The notes under the pieces: model-generated | The model's database searches: none | What the model was told of the DNA's origin: nothing | What the model saw: only the letters and a program-made list of their open reading frames with translations | Source: Saccharopolyspora elongata | GTDB lineage: Bacteria; Actinomycetota; Actinomycetes; Mycobacteriales; Pseudonocardiaceae | Direction: 5' to 3' | DNA: 64,000 nucleotides | NCBI RefSeq assembly: GCF_004348985.1 | Contig: NZ_SMKW01000014.1 | Location: forward strand, 1 to 64,000 | Part shown: piece by piece, positions 11,099 to 19,950 of the stretch | Numbering within the stretch: position 1 is the stretch's first letter | How the letters are laid out: every line of letters starts with the position of its first letter | Made by a program: the position numbers and the translations under genes

Positions 11099-12505
11099 TC
11101 ACCGGCCGGATGGGCGAGCGCCCGCGGCCTCGGTGATCCGGCCGATGTGGCCGTCTGGCCGCACCAGCACGAGCGTCCCGGCGGCCACGTCGTAGGCCCG
11201 CCAAGCGTCCACATGGGACTGATCGATCCGGTGGACCAGCACGTCGGGGCCGGTTTCCGGCGGCTGCGCGCCGAATGCCAGCAGCGTCCAGTGCGGGCCC
11301 CGGAACAGGTCGAAGAGGCGCACGCCGTCGCCCACGGGCGAATCCGGCGCCCGGTCACCGGCCTGCACGCGGCCGCGCGCCGCTCGCTCGTCGTGCGCCA
11401 GCGGCCCGGTGCGGTAGGAGATGTCCAGTTGCCGGGTCTCGGTCCCGCGGCGGTACGCGTCCTCGTGGCCATCGGTGTGCTTGCGCAGGAGCGCCGTGCT
11501 GATCCCGAGCACCGAGGCGGCGACCGGGAGCCGTTCCGCTTCGTAGCTGTCGAGCAGGTCGTGATCTCCGTCGGCCAGCTTCCAGCCGAGGTTGTAGGCG
11601 TCCTGCACGCCGGTGTTCAGGCCCTGGCCGCCGGTCGGCGGGTGTACGTGCGCTGCGTCGCCGGCGAGGAAGACGCGGCCGCGCCGGAACTGCCGCGCCA
11701 GCCGCATGTTCGCCCGCCATGCGGTGGACCACGTCAGGTCGTGCAGCCGGAGGTCCGTGCGGCCGGAGAGCTCGTCGAGCAGGCGCTGCAGGGCGGGCAG
11801 CGAGGCGTCCTGGTCGTCGGGCAGCGGGGCGGCGCACTGGAAGGAGTCCGTGCCGGGCAGCGGCGTGAAGGCGATGCCGTGCGCGAGGTCCGCCGCGGTG
11901 CCGAACCAGTGCCCGCGGTCGGGGTCGAGCCCGGCGACCCTCACGTCGGCCAGCAGCATGCGAACGGATTCGTCGGTCTCGCCGACGAAGTCGATGCCGA
12001 CGCTCTTGCGGACCGCACTGCGCCCGCCGTCCGCGCCGACCAGGAAATCGGCTCGCACCGGGCCGGTGCTCAGCTCCGCCGTCACGCCCCGGGAATCCTG
12101 GCTGCAGCCGAGGAACTCGGTGCCCACCTCGACTCGCACGCCGAGTCGCGCCAGCCGGTTGCGCAGGATTTCCTCGGTGCGCCACTGCGGAAGCACCCAC
12201 GGGTTGGGGTGCGGGATGTCCGGCGTCGGTTCGACGTGCTCGGCCATCCGCCGCTCGCCGACGAACTCGCCGTCGAGGTGGGCGCGGATCGGGGCCGGTG
12301 GCGCGCCGCCGGCGAGCACCTCGTCGAGCACGCCGAGATCGTCGAAGACCTCCAGCGTGCGGGGTTGGAGGCCGTCGCCTCGCGAGCCCCTGGGCGGTTC
12401 CGGCGCCGCGTCCACGATCCGGCATCCGACGCCGCGCCTGGCGAGCTCGATGCCCAGCGTCAGGCCGGTCGGTCCCGCGCCGGCGATCAGCACCCGGGTG
12501 TCCAT
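11099..12505 (-). CDS. FAD-dependent aromatic-ring monooxygenase
   Basis: The 468-aa protein belongs to the class A flavin monooxygenases of the phenol/2,4-dichlorophenol and polyketide hydroxylase type, which use NAD(P)H and O2. It has the GAGPTG Rossmann motif (residues 9-14), the DG fingerprint FLVGADGGRSAVRKSVGI near 155-172, and the GD motif FLAGDAAHVHPPTGGQGLNTGVQDAYNLGWKL (about 280). The C-terminal thioredoxin-like domain is present, ending in HIGRITEAAGARPSG. It is divergent from the TetR gene across a 29-bp double operator, so it is probably the repressor's target. Confidence 0.92.
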   Translation of the reverse strand: MDTRVLIAGAGPTGLTLGIELARRGVGCRIVDAAPEPPRGSRGDGLQPRTLEVFDDLGVLDEVLAGGAPPAPIRAHLDGEFVGERRMAEHVEPTPDIPHPNPWVLPQWRTEEILRNRLARLGVRVEVGTEFLGCSQDSRGVTAELSTGPVRADFLVGADGGRSAVRKSVGIDFVGETDESVRMLLADVRVAGLDPDRGHWFGTAADLAHGIAFTPLPGTDSFQCAAPLPDDQDASLPALQRLLDELSGRTDLRLHDLTWSTAWRANMRLARQFRRGRVFLAGDAAHVHPPTGGQGLNTGVQDAYNLGWKLADGDHDLLDSYEAERLPVAASVLGISTALLRKHTDGHEDAYRRGTETRQLDISYRTGPLAHDERAARGRVQAGDRAPDSPVGDGVRLFDLFRGPHWTLLAFGAQPPETGPDVLVHRIDQSHVDAWRAYDVAAGTLVLVRPDGHIGRITEAAGARPSGR

Positions 12506-12519
12506 GCGCCACTCCTTGG

Positions 12520-12548
12520 TGAATTAAGATTCAGTGAATTCAAATTCA
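12520..12548. promoter_or_regulatory. Double operator TGAATnnnnATTCA between monooxygenase and TetR genes
   Basis: Two quasi-palindromes, TGAATTAAGATTCA (12520-12533) and TGAATTCAAATTCA (12535-12548), are separated by one base. The position between the divergent start codons fits autorepression by the TetR protein at 12594 and control of the monooxygenase. Confidence 0.75.
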
Positions 12549-12593
12549 GAATGCGGCTTGCTAGCGTTCCTGTCAAGCAGCGGGAGGAGTGCG

Positions 12594-13184
12594 ATGCCGG
12601 GCAGCCGCAAGGCGAAGGCCGCCGAGACCGAGGCCGCGCTGAAGGCTGCGGCGACGCGGGTGTTCGAGCGAGCCGGATACCTCAACACCAAGATCACCGA
12701 CATCACGGCCGAGGCGGGGCGCGCCGCCGGGTCGTTCTACAACCACTTCCGCGGCAAGGAAGAGCTGCTCGAGTCGCTGCTGGCGGACATGCTCGCGGCC
12801 AGCGACCAGGCCGTCGAGGCCGATCCGGCGCACGATCCGGACCTCGGCGGCCGCGACGCGATCCGCTGGCACGTCGAGCAGTACTGGCGGTTCTTCCGCG
12901 ACCACCGGGTGGTGATGATCGCGCTGCACCAGGCGTCGCTGGTCGACCAGCGGTTCGCGGACCGGCTGTCAGCGCTGCTCGAACCGGATCTCCGGCACCT
13001 GGCGGATCACCTGCGGGGCACGGCCCAGCGGCCGGAGGCGACGGCGCTCGCGCTGTCCTCGCTCTGGCACCAGTTCGCCTACGCGGTCCTGGTCGAGCGC
13101 AGCCCGCTGGCCGAAGGGCTGGCGGACGAACAGGCCATCGACCTGCTCACCGACCTGACGCACCGGGGCCTCAACGGCAAGTAG
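12594..13184 (+). CDS. TetR/AcrR family transcriptional regulator
   Basis: The 196-aa repressor has an N-terminal helix-turn-helix (residues 10-56: AATRVFERAGYLNTKITDITAEAG then GSFYNHFRGKEELLESLL). The helical C-terminal ligand domain has no recognisable effector. The ATG start follows GGGAGGAG by 5 nt. It most likely binds the double operator just upstream and controls the divergent monooxygenase, responding to an aromatic compound (inference). Its TAG stop lies in the palindrome TAGGCCTA, whose other strand supplies the stop of the convergent lipoprotein gene. Confidence 0.9.
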   Translation: MPGSRKAKAAETEAALKAAATRVFERAGYLNTKITDITAEAGRAAGSFYNHFRGKEELLESLLADMLAASDQAVEADPAHDPDLGGRDAIRWHVEQYWRFFRDHRVVMIALHQASLVDQRFADRLSALLEPDLRHLADHLRGTAQRPEATALALSSLWHQFAYAVLVERSPLAEGLADEQAIDLLTDLTHRGLNGK

Positions 13185-13186
13185 GC

Positions 13187-14347
13187 CTAGTCCTTGCCCG
13201 CGGAGCCGGCGGACGGGGACTCGATGCGCAGGGCGCGGTCGTCGCTGGAGATCGGCTGGCCGCCGTCCTTGTTCGCCGTGCCCAGCCAGATCAGGCCGTC
13301 CGGGCCGAGCGCGGCGGCGGAGAAGCGCCCGTAGGTCTTCTCCATGACCTTCGTCGGCTGGCCGGTGAAGCTGCCGTCCGGCGCCGGGTGCAGCGTGTAC
13401 AGCGCCGCGGCGTCGGTCAGCGCCACCACGACCTGCGCCGGGTCGGCGGCGCACCCCGCCACCCCGGGCCGCTCCGCCCAGGTCCACGCCGGCGACCCCA
13501 GCGGCTCGCCGAGCCGCACCCGGTACAGGGCGTCCTGGCCGCCGCTGCGGTCGGTCACCCAGTACATGCCCAGCGCGGGCGTGCCGCACAGCCCGCCCGG
13601 CGAGGTCAGCCCGGCTGCGACCACCGGTGACGTGGGGTTCGGGTTGCCCGCCGCGGGCTTGCCGGAACTGTCGATGCGCAGCACCTTGCCCGCCAGCGAC
13701 TGCGGATTCGCGGCGTTGGCCGGGTTGCCCGCGTTGCCGGTGGCGATCAGCAGCGAGCCCTGGCCGTCGTCGAGCATCGCCCCCGCGTTGCCCGTCGAAC
13801 CCTTCGGGATGCCGGTCAGCACCGGCTTGGGCCGGTCCCCGGCCGCGACCCGGACGACTTGGTTGTCGCTGCGGGTCGTGACGTAGGCGTAGAAAAGCTC
13901 GTCCTCGTGGTACGTGGGGGAGAGGGTGAGACCGGTGAGCCCGCCACCGCCGCTCGGGTCGACCGGAATCCGGGCCAGTTCAACGGGTTTCGTGCCGCGC
14001 TGCACGCGCAGCACCCGCCCGGTGGCGCGCTCGCCGACGAGCGCGGCCTGGCCGCCGGGCAGCACCGCGATCGCGCCGACCGGATCCAGGCAGGTGGCCA
14101 CCACGGCCGGATCGGGGTCCTCGCACCCGACCGGCGCGTTCGGCTGCTGCGGCGAGCTGCCGGATTCCGGCGGCGGCGAGGACTCGTTCTCGAAGGAGGG
14201 CTGGGGGCCGGCCTGCGGCTCCAGCGAGGGCGGGTCGCCCCACGGCCGGGGGTGCTCGTCGGGGAACTGCGCGCAGCCGGCCAGCAGCGTGCCGAGCACG
14301 GCGGTCATGCCCAGCAGAAGACGACGCATGCGAAACGAGGCGGCCAC
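13187..14347 (-). CDS. Lipoprotein with sorbosone dehydrogenase-like beta-propeller
   Basis: The 386-aa precursor has a signal peptide and a lipobox ending LLAGC (cysteine about 25), so it should be anchored on the outer face of the membrane. A Pro/Ser-rich linker (30-75) leads to a propeller resembling the glucose/sorbosone dehydrogenase family: IAVLPGGQAALVGER, GLTGLTLSPTYHEDELFYAY, and NPQSLAGKVLRIDSSGKP. PQQ binding is not demonstrated. The GTG start is chosen because a TAGGGT box ends 8 nt upstream, a leaderless layout. Confidence 0.85.
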   Translation of the reverse strand: MAASFRMRRLLLGMTAVLGTLLAGCAQFPDEHPRPWGDPPSLEPQAGPQPSFENESSPPPESGSSPQQPNAPVGCEDPDPAVVATCLDPVGAIAVLPGGQAALVGERATGRVLRVQRGTKPVELARIPVDPSGGGGLTGLTLSPTYHEDELFYAYVTTRSDNQVVRVAAGDRPKPVLTGIPKGSTGNAGAMLDDGQGSLLIATGNAGNPANAANPQSLAGKVLRIDSSGKPAAGNPNPTSPVVAAGLTSPGGLCGTPALGMYWVTDRSGGQDALYRVRLGEPLGSPAWTWAERPGVAGCAADPAQVVVALTDAAALYTLHPAPDGSFTGQPTKVMEKTYGRFSAAALGPDGLIWLGTANKDGGQPISSDDRALRIESPSAGSAGKD

Positions 14348-14355
14348 GACGCCCG

Positions 14356-14361
14356 ACCCTA
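14356..14361 (-). promoter_or_regulatory. -10 box TAGGGT of the lipoprotein gene
   Basis: TAGGGT on the - strand ends 8 nt before the GTG start codon at 14347, indicating a leaderless or nearly leaderless message. Confidence 0.5.
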
Positions 14362-14463
14362 TCGGCCGATGGGTGAACCCAGGGTGAGACGGGGCTCAAC
14401 ACCTGCTCGACCCCACCGCCGAGGTGACGGCAAACGGGTCTCGGGTTCCGGGATGCGGAAGGT

Positions 14464-15429
14464 TCAGTGGTCGGGGTGTTCGGCGCGGCGGCGCGGGCCC
14501 GGTTCCGGGAGGCGCAGGCTGATCCGCCGGACCGGCGGCGGTGGCGGGTCGATGCCGAGCCGGGCGCACTCGACCGCTTCCACCCGGCGCAGCAGCAGGG
14601 CCAGCTCCTCGCGCACCACGTCGGGGGCTTCGAACGGGATGAAGTGCGACGTCGCCAGCTGCCGCACCCTCGCCTGCGGCAGCGCCGCGACCGCCCTGGC
14701 GGTGCCGGCGAAGTCCGCCAGCACATCGTGCCGTCCAGTGAGGACGGTCAGCGGGCAGCTCAGCCCCGTCACCTGGGTCCGGGCCGATGCGCTCCACGCG
14801 AGGCCCATCGCCAGGTGCCACTGCCAGTCCTGGGGCAGCAGCTGGCGGAGCACCGCCGCGGCGACCTCCCGGTCCACCTCGGGGCGCAGCAGGCCGCTGC
14901 ACCGCACGAGCTGCGCCGCGAGTTCCGTGACCGGCAGCCGGGACGTGATCGACGTCAGCAGGCCGCCGAAGACCTGCAGTGAAGCGGAGCCGCCCGCGGC
15001 GAGCAGCCGCCGGGCGAGCTCCGGCACGCCGAGCGCCCCGAGCAGCGCGTCCGCGGCCGCCGTCGGCGGCCCGGCGAGGAGCATCAGGCCGCGGACCCGG
15101 TCCGGGAACCGCCGGGCGAGCTCGACCGCCACCACCGTGCCCGCCGACCAGCCGACGACGGTGCAGTCCTTCACCTCCGCGTCGTCGAGCACGGCCAAAG
15201 CGGCGTCCACGTGATCACCGAGAGTGCCGGAATGGTTGTTCTCCGGTGTCCAGCCCAGCATTTGGGCCGACGAATCCACCGGAAGAATTTCGGGCGCGGC
15301 ACCGAGCTCCGGGCACATCAGGACCGCCTGCGGCGCTGCGGTCTCCGGCGCCCAATGCGCGGACGCCCATTCCCGGGGCCGCGAGCCACCTGCGGAAACG
15401 TCGAACTCCCGGAACAGCTGATCGGCCAT
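14464..15429 (-). CDS. Alpha/beta hydrolase
   Basis: The 321-aa protein has an alpha/beta hydrolase fold with the nucleophile elbow GWSAGT near residue 107 (CTVVGWSAGTVVAVELARRFPDRV), the acid region LTGRHDVLADF and the catalytic His in TSHFIPFEAPDVVREEL. The substrate is unknown. A proline- and arginine-rich tail (PPPPPVRRISLRLPEPG) follows the fold. The ATG start is preferred over an upstream TTG that would add 14 unrelated residues. It is divergent from the DoxX gene. Confidence 0.88.
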   Translation of the reverse strand: MADQLFREFDVSAGGSRPREWASAHWAPETAAPQAVLMCPELGAAPEILPVDSSAQMLGWTPENNHSGTLGDHVDAALAVLDDAEVKDCTVVGWSAGTVVAVELARRFPDRVRGLMLLAGPPTAAADALLGALGVPELARRLLAAGGSASLQVFGGLLTSITSRLPVTELAAQLVRCSGLLRPEVDREVAAAVLRQLLPQDWQWHLAMGLAWSASARTQVTGLSCPLTVLTGRHDVLADFAGTARAVAALPQARVRQLATSHFIPFEAPDVVREELALLLRRVEAVECARLGIDPPPPPVRRISLRLPEPGPRRRAEHPDH

Positions 15430-15527
15430 CGAACCATTTTCCCCCAGCCGGGTGTGCGCAGTATCGAACAAATCACGTGTCGGGAAGCTTTTGCCGGAAA
15501 AGCTCGCACGTTGGGGTGACCATGCCC

Positions 15528-15533
15528 TAGCCT
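15528..15533 (+). promoter_or_regulatory. -10 box TAGCCT of the DoxX gene
   Basis: TAGCCT ends 8 nt before the GTG at 15542, a leaderless arrangement. It supports that start over the longer reading frame. Confidence 0.5.
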
Positions 15534-15541
15534 CGTCCGGC

Positions 15542-16327
15542 GTGAGGATTCACGACGATCGCCCCGGCGGTGCGGGCGGCTACCCCGACGATCGCAACTA
15601 CGGCGCGCACGCCCAGCAACCCGGAGCGGGTTCGCAGGGTGCACCGAGTGCCGCGCAAGGCGCACCCGGTGCGCGGAGCACGCAGAGCCTCAGCGCGCAG
15701 AAGTACAACTACTACGACGAAGATGACGGCTACAGCGACGCCGAAGCCACGTCCATGGTCGACCAGCGCGGCGGCGCGGCGGCGGGCGACTACTACGACG
15801 ACCTCGGCGGCGACCCGCGCAAGCCCTTCGGCTGGAACGCGGGCACCGACCTCGGCCTGCTGATCCTGCGGCTGGCGCTGGGCGGGATCTTCCTCGCCCA
15901 CGGCGCGCAGAAGCTCTTCGGCATCCTCGGCGGTCCCGGCCCGGACGGCTTCGCCATGGCGCTGGGCAAGATGGGCTTCGAGAACAGCGCCATGCTGGCC
16001 CTCGTCACCGGCGGCACCGAGCTCGGCGCGGGCGCGCTGCTGGTGCTGGGCCTGTTCACGCCGCTGGCCGCCGCCGGCATCGTCGGCGTGATGGGCAACG
16101 CGATCTTCCTCAAGCTCGGCGCCGGGTTCTTCGCCGCCTCCGGTGGTTTCGAGTTCGAGGCGACGCTCGGTGTGCTGGGCCTCGGCCTGATGTTCACCGG
16201 TCCCGGCCGGGTGGCGCTGGACTACGGGCGCGTGTGGTTCCGCCGCCCGCTGATCTTCGGGTTCATCGCCCTGATCATCGCGGTCGCCGCGTCCGCAGCG
16301 GTCCTGGTCCTGTTCCACCGCCCCTGA
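15542..16327 (+). CDS. DoxX family membrane protein with long disordered N-terminus
   Basis: The 261-aa protein has an unusual hydrophilic N-terminal half (residues 1-95, rich in Gly, Ala, Gln, Tyr and Asp, including YNYYDEDDGY and DYYDD), then a four-helix DoxX domain: LGLLILRLALGGIFLAHGAQKLFG, LVTGGTELGAGALLVLGLF, AAGIVGVMGNAIFL and LGVLGLGLMFTGPGRVALDYGR. A last helix ends the protein. DoxX proteins are quinone/oxidoreductase-associated membrane proteins; no specific role can be read here. Confidence 0.88.
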   Translation: MRIHDDRPGGAGGYPDDRNYGAHAQQPGAGSQGAPSAAQGAPGARSTQSLSAQKYNYYDEDDGYSDAEATSMVDQRGGAAAGDYYDDLGGDPRKPFGWNAGTDLGLLILRLALGGIFLAHGAQKLFGILGGPGPDGFAMALGKMGFENSAMLALVTGGTELGAGALLVLGLFTPLAAAGIVGVMGNAIFLKLGAGFFAASGGFEFEATLGVLGLGLMFTGPGRVALDYGRVWFRRPLIFGFIALIIAVAASAAVLVLFHRP

Positions 16328-16342
16328 CCGCGGGACGACCCG

Positions 16343-16381
16343 GAAGCGGGGGCGCGCACGCCGAGTGCGCGCCCCCGCTTC
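16343..16381. terminator. Bidirectional hairpin terminator, 17-bp perfect stem
   Basis: GAAGCGGGGGCGCGCAC (16343-16359) pairs perfectly with 16365-16381 around a 5-nt loop, between the convergent DoxX and DUF1579-like genes. Confidence 0.85.
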
Positions 16382-16396
16382 GTCTTCCGCGAGGCG

Positions 16397-16834
16397 CTAC
16401 CGGACCCGGGTCTGCTCGGCGTGGTAGCCGCCGCCCGGCCAGACCCAGTCCCCGGCGATGGTGTCGCCGTCGGCGCTGAAGTGGGCGCGGTAGTACGCCG
16501 GCGACCCCTTCTCGCCGCCCCAGATGGTGAGCACGTCACCCTCGATTTCGTAGACGTAGTCGAGGGTTTCGCCCTCGTCGCCGTAGAACCGGGACTTGAG
16601 GTCGGGGCCGGGTTCCTCGGCGCCGAAGGGCTTCTCCCGGCCGATGATCTCGATCCCGGTCACCCGCCTGCCGCCCTGTTCGAGGTCGATCTCCTGCTTC
16701 AGGAAGTGACCGCCCGGCAACCACGAGTAGGTGACGCGGCCGGTGGCTTCGCCGCTCACCTCCCAGGTGCCGACGAGCCGGTCGAGCGAACGGATTCCGT
16801 TGTCGGTGTGCTGCGCGGTGTTGTTCTCGGACAT
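16397..16834 (-). CDS. DUF1579/SnoaL-like beta-barrel protein downstream of ECF sigma
   Basis: The 145-aa soluble protein begins RSLDRLVGTWEVSGEATGRVTYSWLPGGHFLKQEID, the pattern of DUF1579-type lipocalin-like proteins, and continues with beta-strands (SRFYGDEGETLDYVYEIEGDVLTIWGG). It is likely a small-molecule binding or isomerase-like protein with no assigned reaction. It lies 101 nt downstream of the ECF sigma gene on the same strand, so co-transcription or direct control by that sigma factor is likely. Confidence 0.75.
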   Translation of the reverse strand: MSENNTAQHTDNGIRSLDRLVGTWEVSGEATGRVTYSWLPGGHFLKQEIDLEQGGRRVTGIEIIGREKPFGAEEPGPDLKSRFYGDEGETLDYVYEIEGDVLTIWGGEKGSPAYYRAHFSADGDTIAGDWVWPGGGYHAEQTRVR

Positions 16835-16935
16835 GACGATCTCCACAGTTCTCCCGGATTCGGTGTTCTTGCCCGTGTGACGGCCCGCCGGCGGAAAAGG
16901 AATCGGTGCCGCCGAGAAGTTCTCCCGGCGGCGCC

Positions 16936-17982
16936 TCAGGGCAGGACCAGGGGCAGCCCGAACGCGGCGAAGTAGCGCGGTTCGAACGAGGTGATCGCGG
17001 TGATCCGGCCGCCTTCGACCGTCAGCACGTCGAGCACTTGCGCGCGGAACCCGCCAGCGAGGTCCCGGGTCTCCGCCGCCGTCGGGTGCTGGACGTACTG
17101 CGCGACCGCGGGCTGCAGGTTCGCGCCGGTGACCACGCCGCGCCAATGCCCGTGGTACCACTGCGAATCCCGGTCGAAGACCTCGGCGGTGAAGGCCAGC
17201 AGCGGGTCGCGACCGATGAGCCAGGCCGGGTGCGGCGGCATCGTGAGCCGCACGTCCTCGGCGAGCAGCTCCGCGAGCGCGTCGAGGTCGGCCCGCTGGT
17301 GCGCATCGACGTAACGCCGCAACAGCGCGCGCTCGTCCGCCCCCGGCTCGCCGCTGGGCGCCCACTCCTCCCGGCGTCGGGGCAACTGCTGCTTGAGCGT
17401 CGCCCGTGCCCGCTGCAACGCGCTCTTCACCGACGCCACGCTGGTCTCCAGCAGCGCCGCCGTCTCGGTCGCCGGCCAGCCCAGCACGTCCCGGGTGATC
17501 AGCACGGCCCGCTGCCGGGCGGGCAGCTGCTGGATCGCGGCCAGGAACGCGAGCTCGATCGTCTCCCGCGCGACGGCCATGGCGGCCGGCTCCTCGGCGG
17601 CGTCCGCGGCCGGTTCCAGCAGGCGGTCCGGGACCGGCTGCAGCCAGGAGACATCGGCGGGCGGCTCGCCCGACCCGGCCAGCGGCGGGACCTGGTAGGG
17701 GACCGCCCGCCGCTTGTTCTGGTCGATCAGGTCGAGGCAGGCGTTCGTCGCGATCTTGTACAACCAGGCGCGGAACGTCGACCGGCCCTCGTAGGTCTCC
17801 CGCCGGCGCCACGCGCGCAGCAGCGTCTCCTGGACGACGTCCTCGGCGTCGTCGTACGAGCCCAGCATCCGGTAGCAGTGCACCCGGAGTTCCCGGCGGT
17901 AGCGCCCGGTCAACTCGCCGAACGCCCGCTCGTCGCCGGACCGCGCCGCGCTCACCAGCTCGGCAACCTCACCCGAAACCAC
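16936..17982 (-). CDS. ECF RNA polymerase sigma factor with SnoaL-like C-terminal domain
   Basis: The 348-aa protein is a long ECF sigma factor of the SigG/TIGR02960 type. Region 2 covers residues 18-60 (FGELTGRYRRELRVHCYRMLG then DAEDVVQETLLRAWRR). Region 4 covers about 150-200 (LPARQRAVLITRDVLGWPATETAALLETSVASVKSALQRAR). A SnoaL-like domain (about 210-335, ALLRRYVDAHQRADLDAL to GGRITAITSFEPRYFAAFG) replaces a separate anti-sigma factor in this class. The GTG start has GGGGAGG 5 nt upstream. No anti-sigma gene is adjacent. Confidence 0.9.
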   Translation of the reverse strand: MVSGEVAELVSAARSGDERAFGELTGRYRRELRVHCYRMLGSYDDAEDVVQETLLRAWRRRETYEGRSTFRAWLYKIATNACLDLIDQNKRRAVPYQVPPLAGSGEPPADVSWLQPVPDRLLEPAADAAEEPAAMAVARETIELAFLAAIQQLPARQRAVLITRDVLGWPATETAALLETSVASVKSALQRARATLKQQLPRRREEWAPSGEPGADERALLRRYVDAHQRADLDALAELLAEDVRLTMPPHPAWLIGRDPLLAFTAEVFDRDSQWYHGHWRGVVTGANLQPAVAQYVQHPTAAETRDLAGGFRAQVLDVLTVEGGRITAITSFEPRYFAAFGLPLVLP

Positions 17983-18049
17983 CGCAACCTCCCCAGACCG
18001 CAACGGGACGGATCAACAGTACAAAGCGGCGGCCGCCCGCTTCGGGCAA

Positions 18050-18087
18050 AACGCGAGGGGCACCCGGTGACGGGTGCCCCTCGCGTT
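18050..18087 (-). terminator. Hairpin terminator of ilvD
   Basis: AACGCGAGGGGCACCCG (18050-18066) pairs perfectly with 18071-18087 around GTGA, 11 nt after the ilvD stop. Confidence 0.85.
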
Positions 18088-18098
18088 CGGCAGGTCGA

Positions 18099-19943
18099 TC
18101 ACTTGTTGACGTCGCGGACCGCTCCGTAGGAGGCGGACGTGGCGAAGCGGGCGTAGGCGCGCAGCGCCGCCGTGACCTTGCGGTCGCGGCCCACCGGCTG
18201 CCACGGGTGCTCGCTGGCGTCCATCTTGGCGCGGCGCTCCGCCAGGACCTCCTCGGGGACGAGCAGTTCCAGCTTGCGCTCGCGGACGTCGATCAGGATC
18301 TGGTCGCCGTTCTCCACCAGGCCGATCACGCCGCCGTTGGCCGCCTCCGGGGAGATGTGCCCGATCGACAGGCCCGACGAACCGCCGGAGAACCGGCCGT
18401 CGGTGATCAGCGCGCACTTCTTGCCCAGGCCCGAGCCCTTCAGGAAGGCCGTCGGGTGCAGCATCTCCTGCATGCCCGGCCCGCCCGCCGGACCCTCGTA
18501 GCGGACCACCAGCACCTCGCCCGGCTGGATCTCCTTGTTCAGGATCACCGACACGGCCTGTTCCTGGCTCTCCACCACGCGCGCCGGACCCTGGAAGTGC
18601 CAGAGCTCCTCCTCGACACCGGCGGTCTTGATCACCGCGCCTTCCTCGGCGAGGTTGCCCTTGAGCACCGCCAGGCCGCCGTCGGCGGTGTAGGCGTGCG
18701 CGACATCGCGGATGCAGCCGTTCTCGGCGTCGGTGTCCAAAGAGGACCAGCGGTTCTCCGTGGAGAACGCCTTCGTGGTGCGGACCCCGCCCGGCGCCGC
18801 GTGGAACAGCTCGACGGCCTCCGCCGACGGCGACTCGCCGCGGATGTCCCATTTGGACAGCCACTCGGTCAGGCTCGCGCTGTGCACCGACGAAACGTCG
18901 CGGTGCAGCAGGCCGGCCCGGTCGAGCTCGCCCATGATCGCGCTGATGCCACCGGCCCGGTGCACGTCCTCCATGTGGTAGTCGGAGTTCGGGCTCACCT
19001 TCGACAGGCACGGCACCCGGCGGCTGGTCTCCGCGATGTCGTCCAGCGAGAAGTCGATCTCGCCCTCGAGCGCCGCCGCCAGCGTGTGCAGCACCGTGTT
19101 CGTGGAACCGCCCATGGCCATGTCCAGCGCCATCGCGTTCTCGAACGCCTTCTTGTTCGCGACCGAGCGCGGCAGCACCGACTCGTCGTCCTCGCCGTAG
19201 TAGCGCTTCGCGATGCGCACCACCGTGCGGCCGGCCTCCTCGAACAGGGCGCGGCGCGCGGCGTGGGTCGCCAGCGTGGACCCGTTGCCGGGCAGCGCCA
19301 GGCCGAGGGCCTCGGTGAGGCAGTTCATCGAGTTCGCGGTGAACATGCCCGAGCACGAACCGCACGTCGGGCACGCCGACCGCTCGACCTCCGAGAGCCC
19401 GTCCTCGTCCACCGCCGGGCTCGCGGACGCCGAGATCGCCGTGATCAGGTCGGTCGGTGCCTGCGCCACGCCATCCACCACGACCGCCTTGCCGGCCTCC
19501 ATCGGCCCGCCGGAGACGAACACCGCCGGGATGTTCAGCCGCATCGCGGCGTTGAGCATGCCGGGCGTGATCTTGTCGCAGTTGGAGATGCACACCAGCG
19601 CGTCGGCCTGGTGCGCGTTGACCATGTACTCCACCGAGTCGGCGATCAGCTCGCGCGAGGGCAGCGAGTAGAGCATCCCGCTGTGGCCCATCGCGATGCC
19701 GTCGTCCACCGCGATGGTGTGGAACTCGCGCGGCACGCCCCCGGCCTCGCGGATGGTGGCGGCGACCACGTCGCCGAGGTCGCGCAGGTGCACGTGGCCG
19801 GGCACGAACTGGGTGTAGGAGTTGGCGATCGCCACGATGGGCTTGCCGAAGTCGTCGTCGGTCATGCCGGTGGCACGCCACAGCGAGCGGGCGCCGGCGG
19901 CATTCCGTCCGTGCGTCGTGGTGCGGGAGCGCAACTGAGGCAT
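18099..19943 (-). CDS. ilvD: Dihydroxy-acid dehydratase
   Basis: IlvD dehydrates dihydroxy acids to 2-keto acids, the third common step of valine and isoleucine synthesis (and leucine via ketoisovalerate). The 614-aa product is of the long form and has the Fe-S ligands in SNCDKITPG (near 123) and [19 protein letters not shown] (near 195-215), plus the C-terminal [11 protein letters not shown] and [12 protein letters not shown] motifs. The ATG at 19943 starts the conserved [30 protein letters not shown] N-terminus, given here by position. It is transcribed away from ilvBNC. Copy A of the structured repeat begins 8 nt upstream of its start and so may lie in its leader. Confidence 0.97.
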   Translation of the reverse strand: MPQLRSRTTTHGRNAAGARSLWRATGMTDDDFGKPIVAIANSYTQFVPGHVHLRDLGDVVAATIREAGGVPREFHTIAVDDGIAMGHSGMLYSLPSRELIADSVEYMVNAHQADALVCISNCDKITPGMLNAAMRLNIPAVFVSGGPMEAGKAVVVDGVAQAPTDLITAISASASPAVDEDGLSEVERSACPTCGSCSGMFTANSMNCLTEALGLALPGNGSTLATHAARRALFEEAGRTVVRIAKRYYGEDDESVLPRSVANKKAFENAMALDMAMGGSTNTVLHTLAAALEGEIDFSLDDIAETSRRVPCLSKVSPNSDYHMEDVHRAGGISAIMGELDRAGLLHRDVSSVHSASLTEWLSKWDIRGESPSAEAVELFHAAPGGVRTTKAFSTENRWSSLDTDAENGCIRDVAHAYTADGGLAVLKGNLAEEGAVIKTAGVEEELWHFQGPARVVESQEQAVSVILNKEIQPGEVLVVRYEGPAGGPGMQEMLHPTAFLKGSGLGKKCALITDGRFSGGSSGLSIGHISPEAANGGVIGLVENGDQILIDVRERKLELLVPEEVLAERRAKMDASEHPWQPVGRDRKVTAALRAYARFATSASYGAVRDVNK

Positions 19944-19950
19944 TTTGAAG

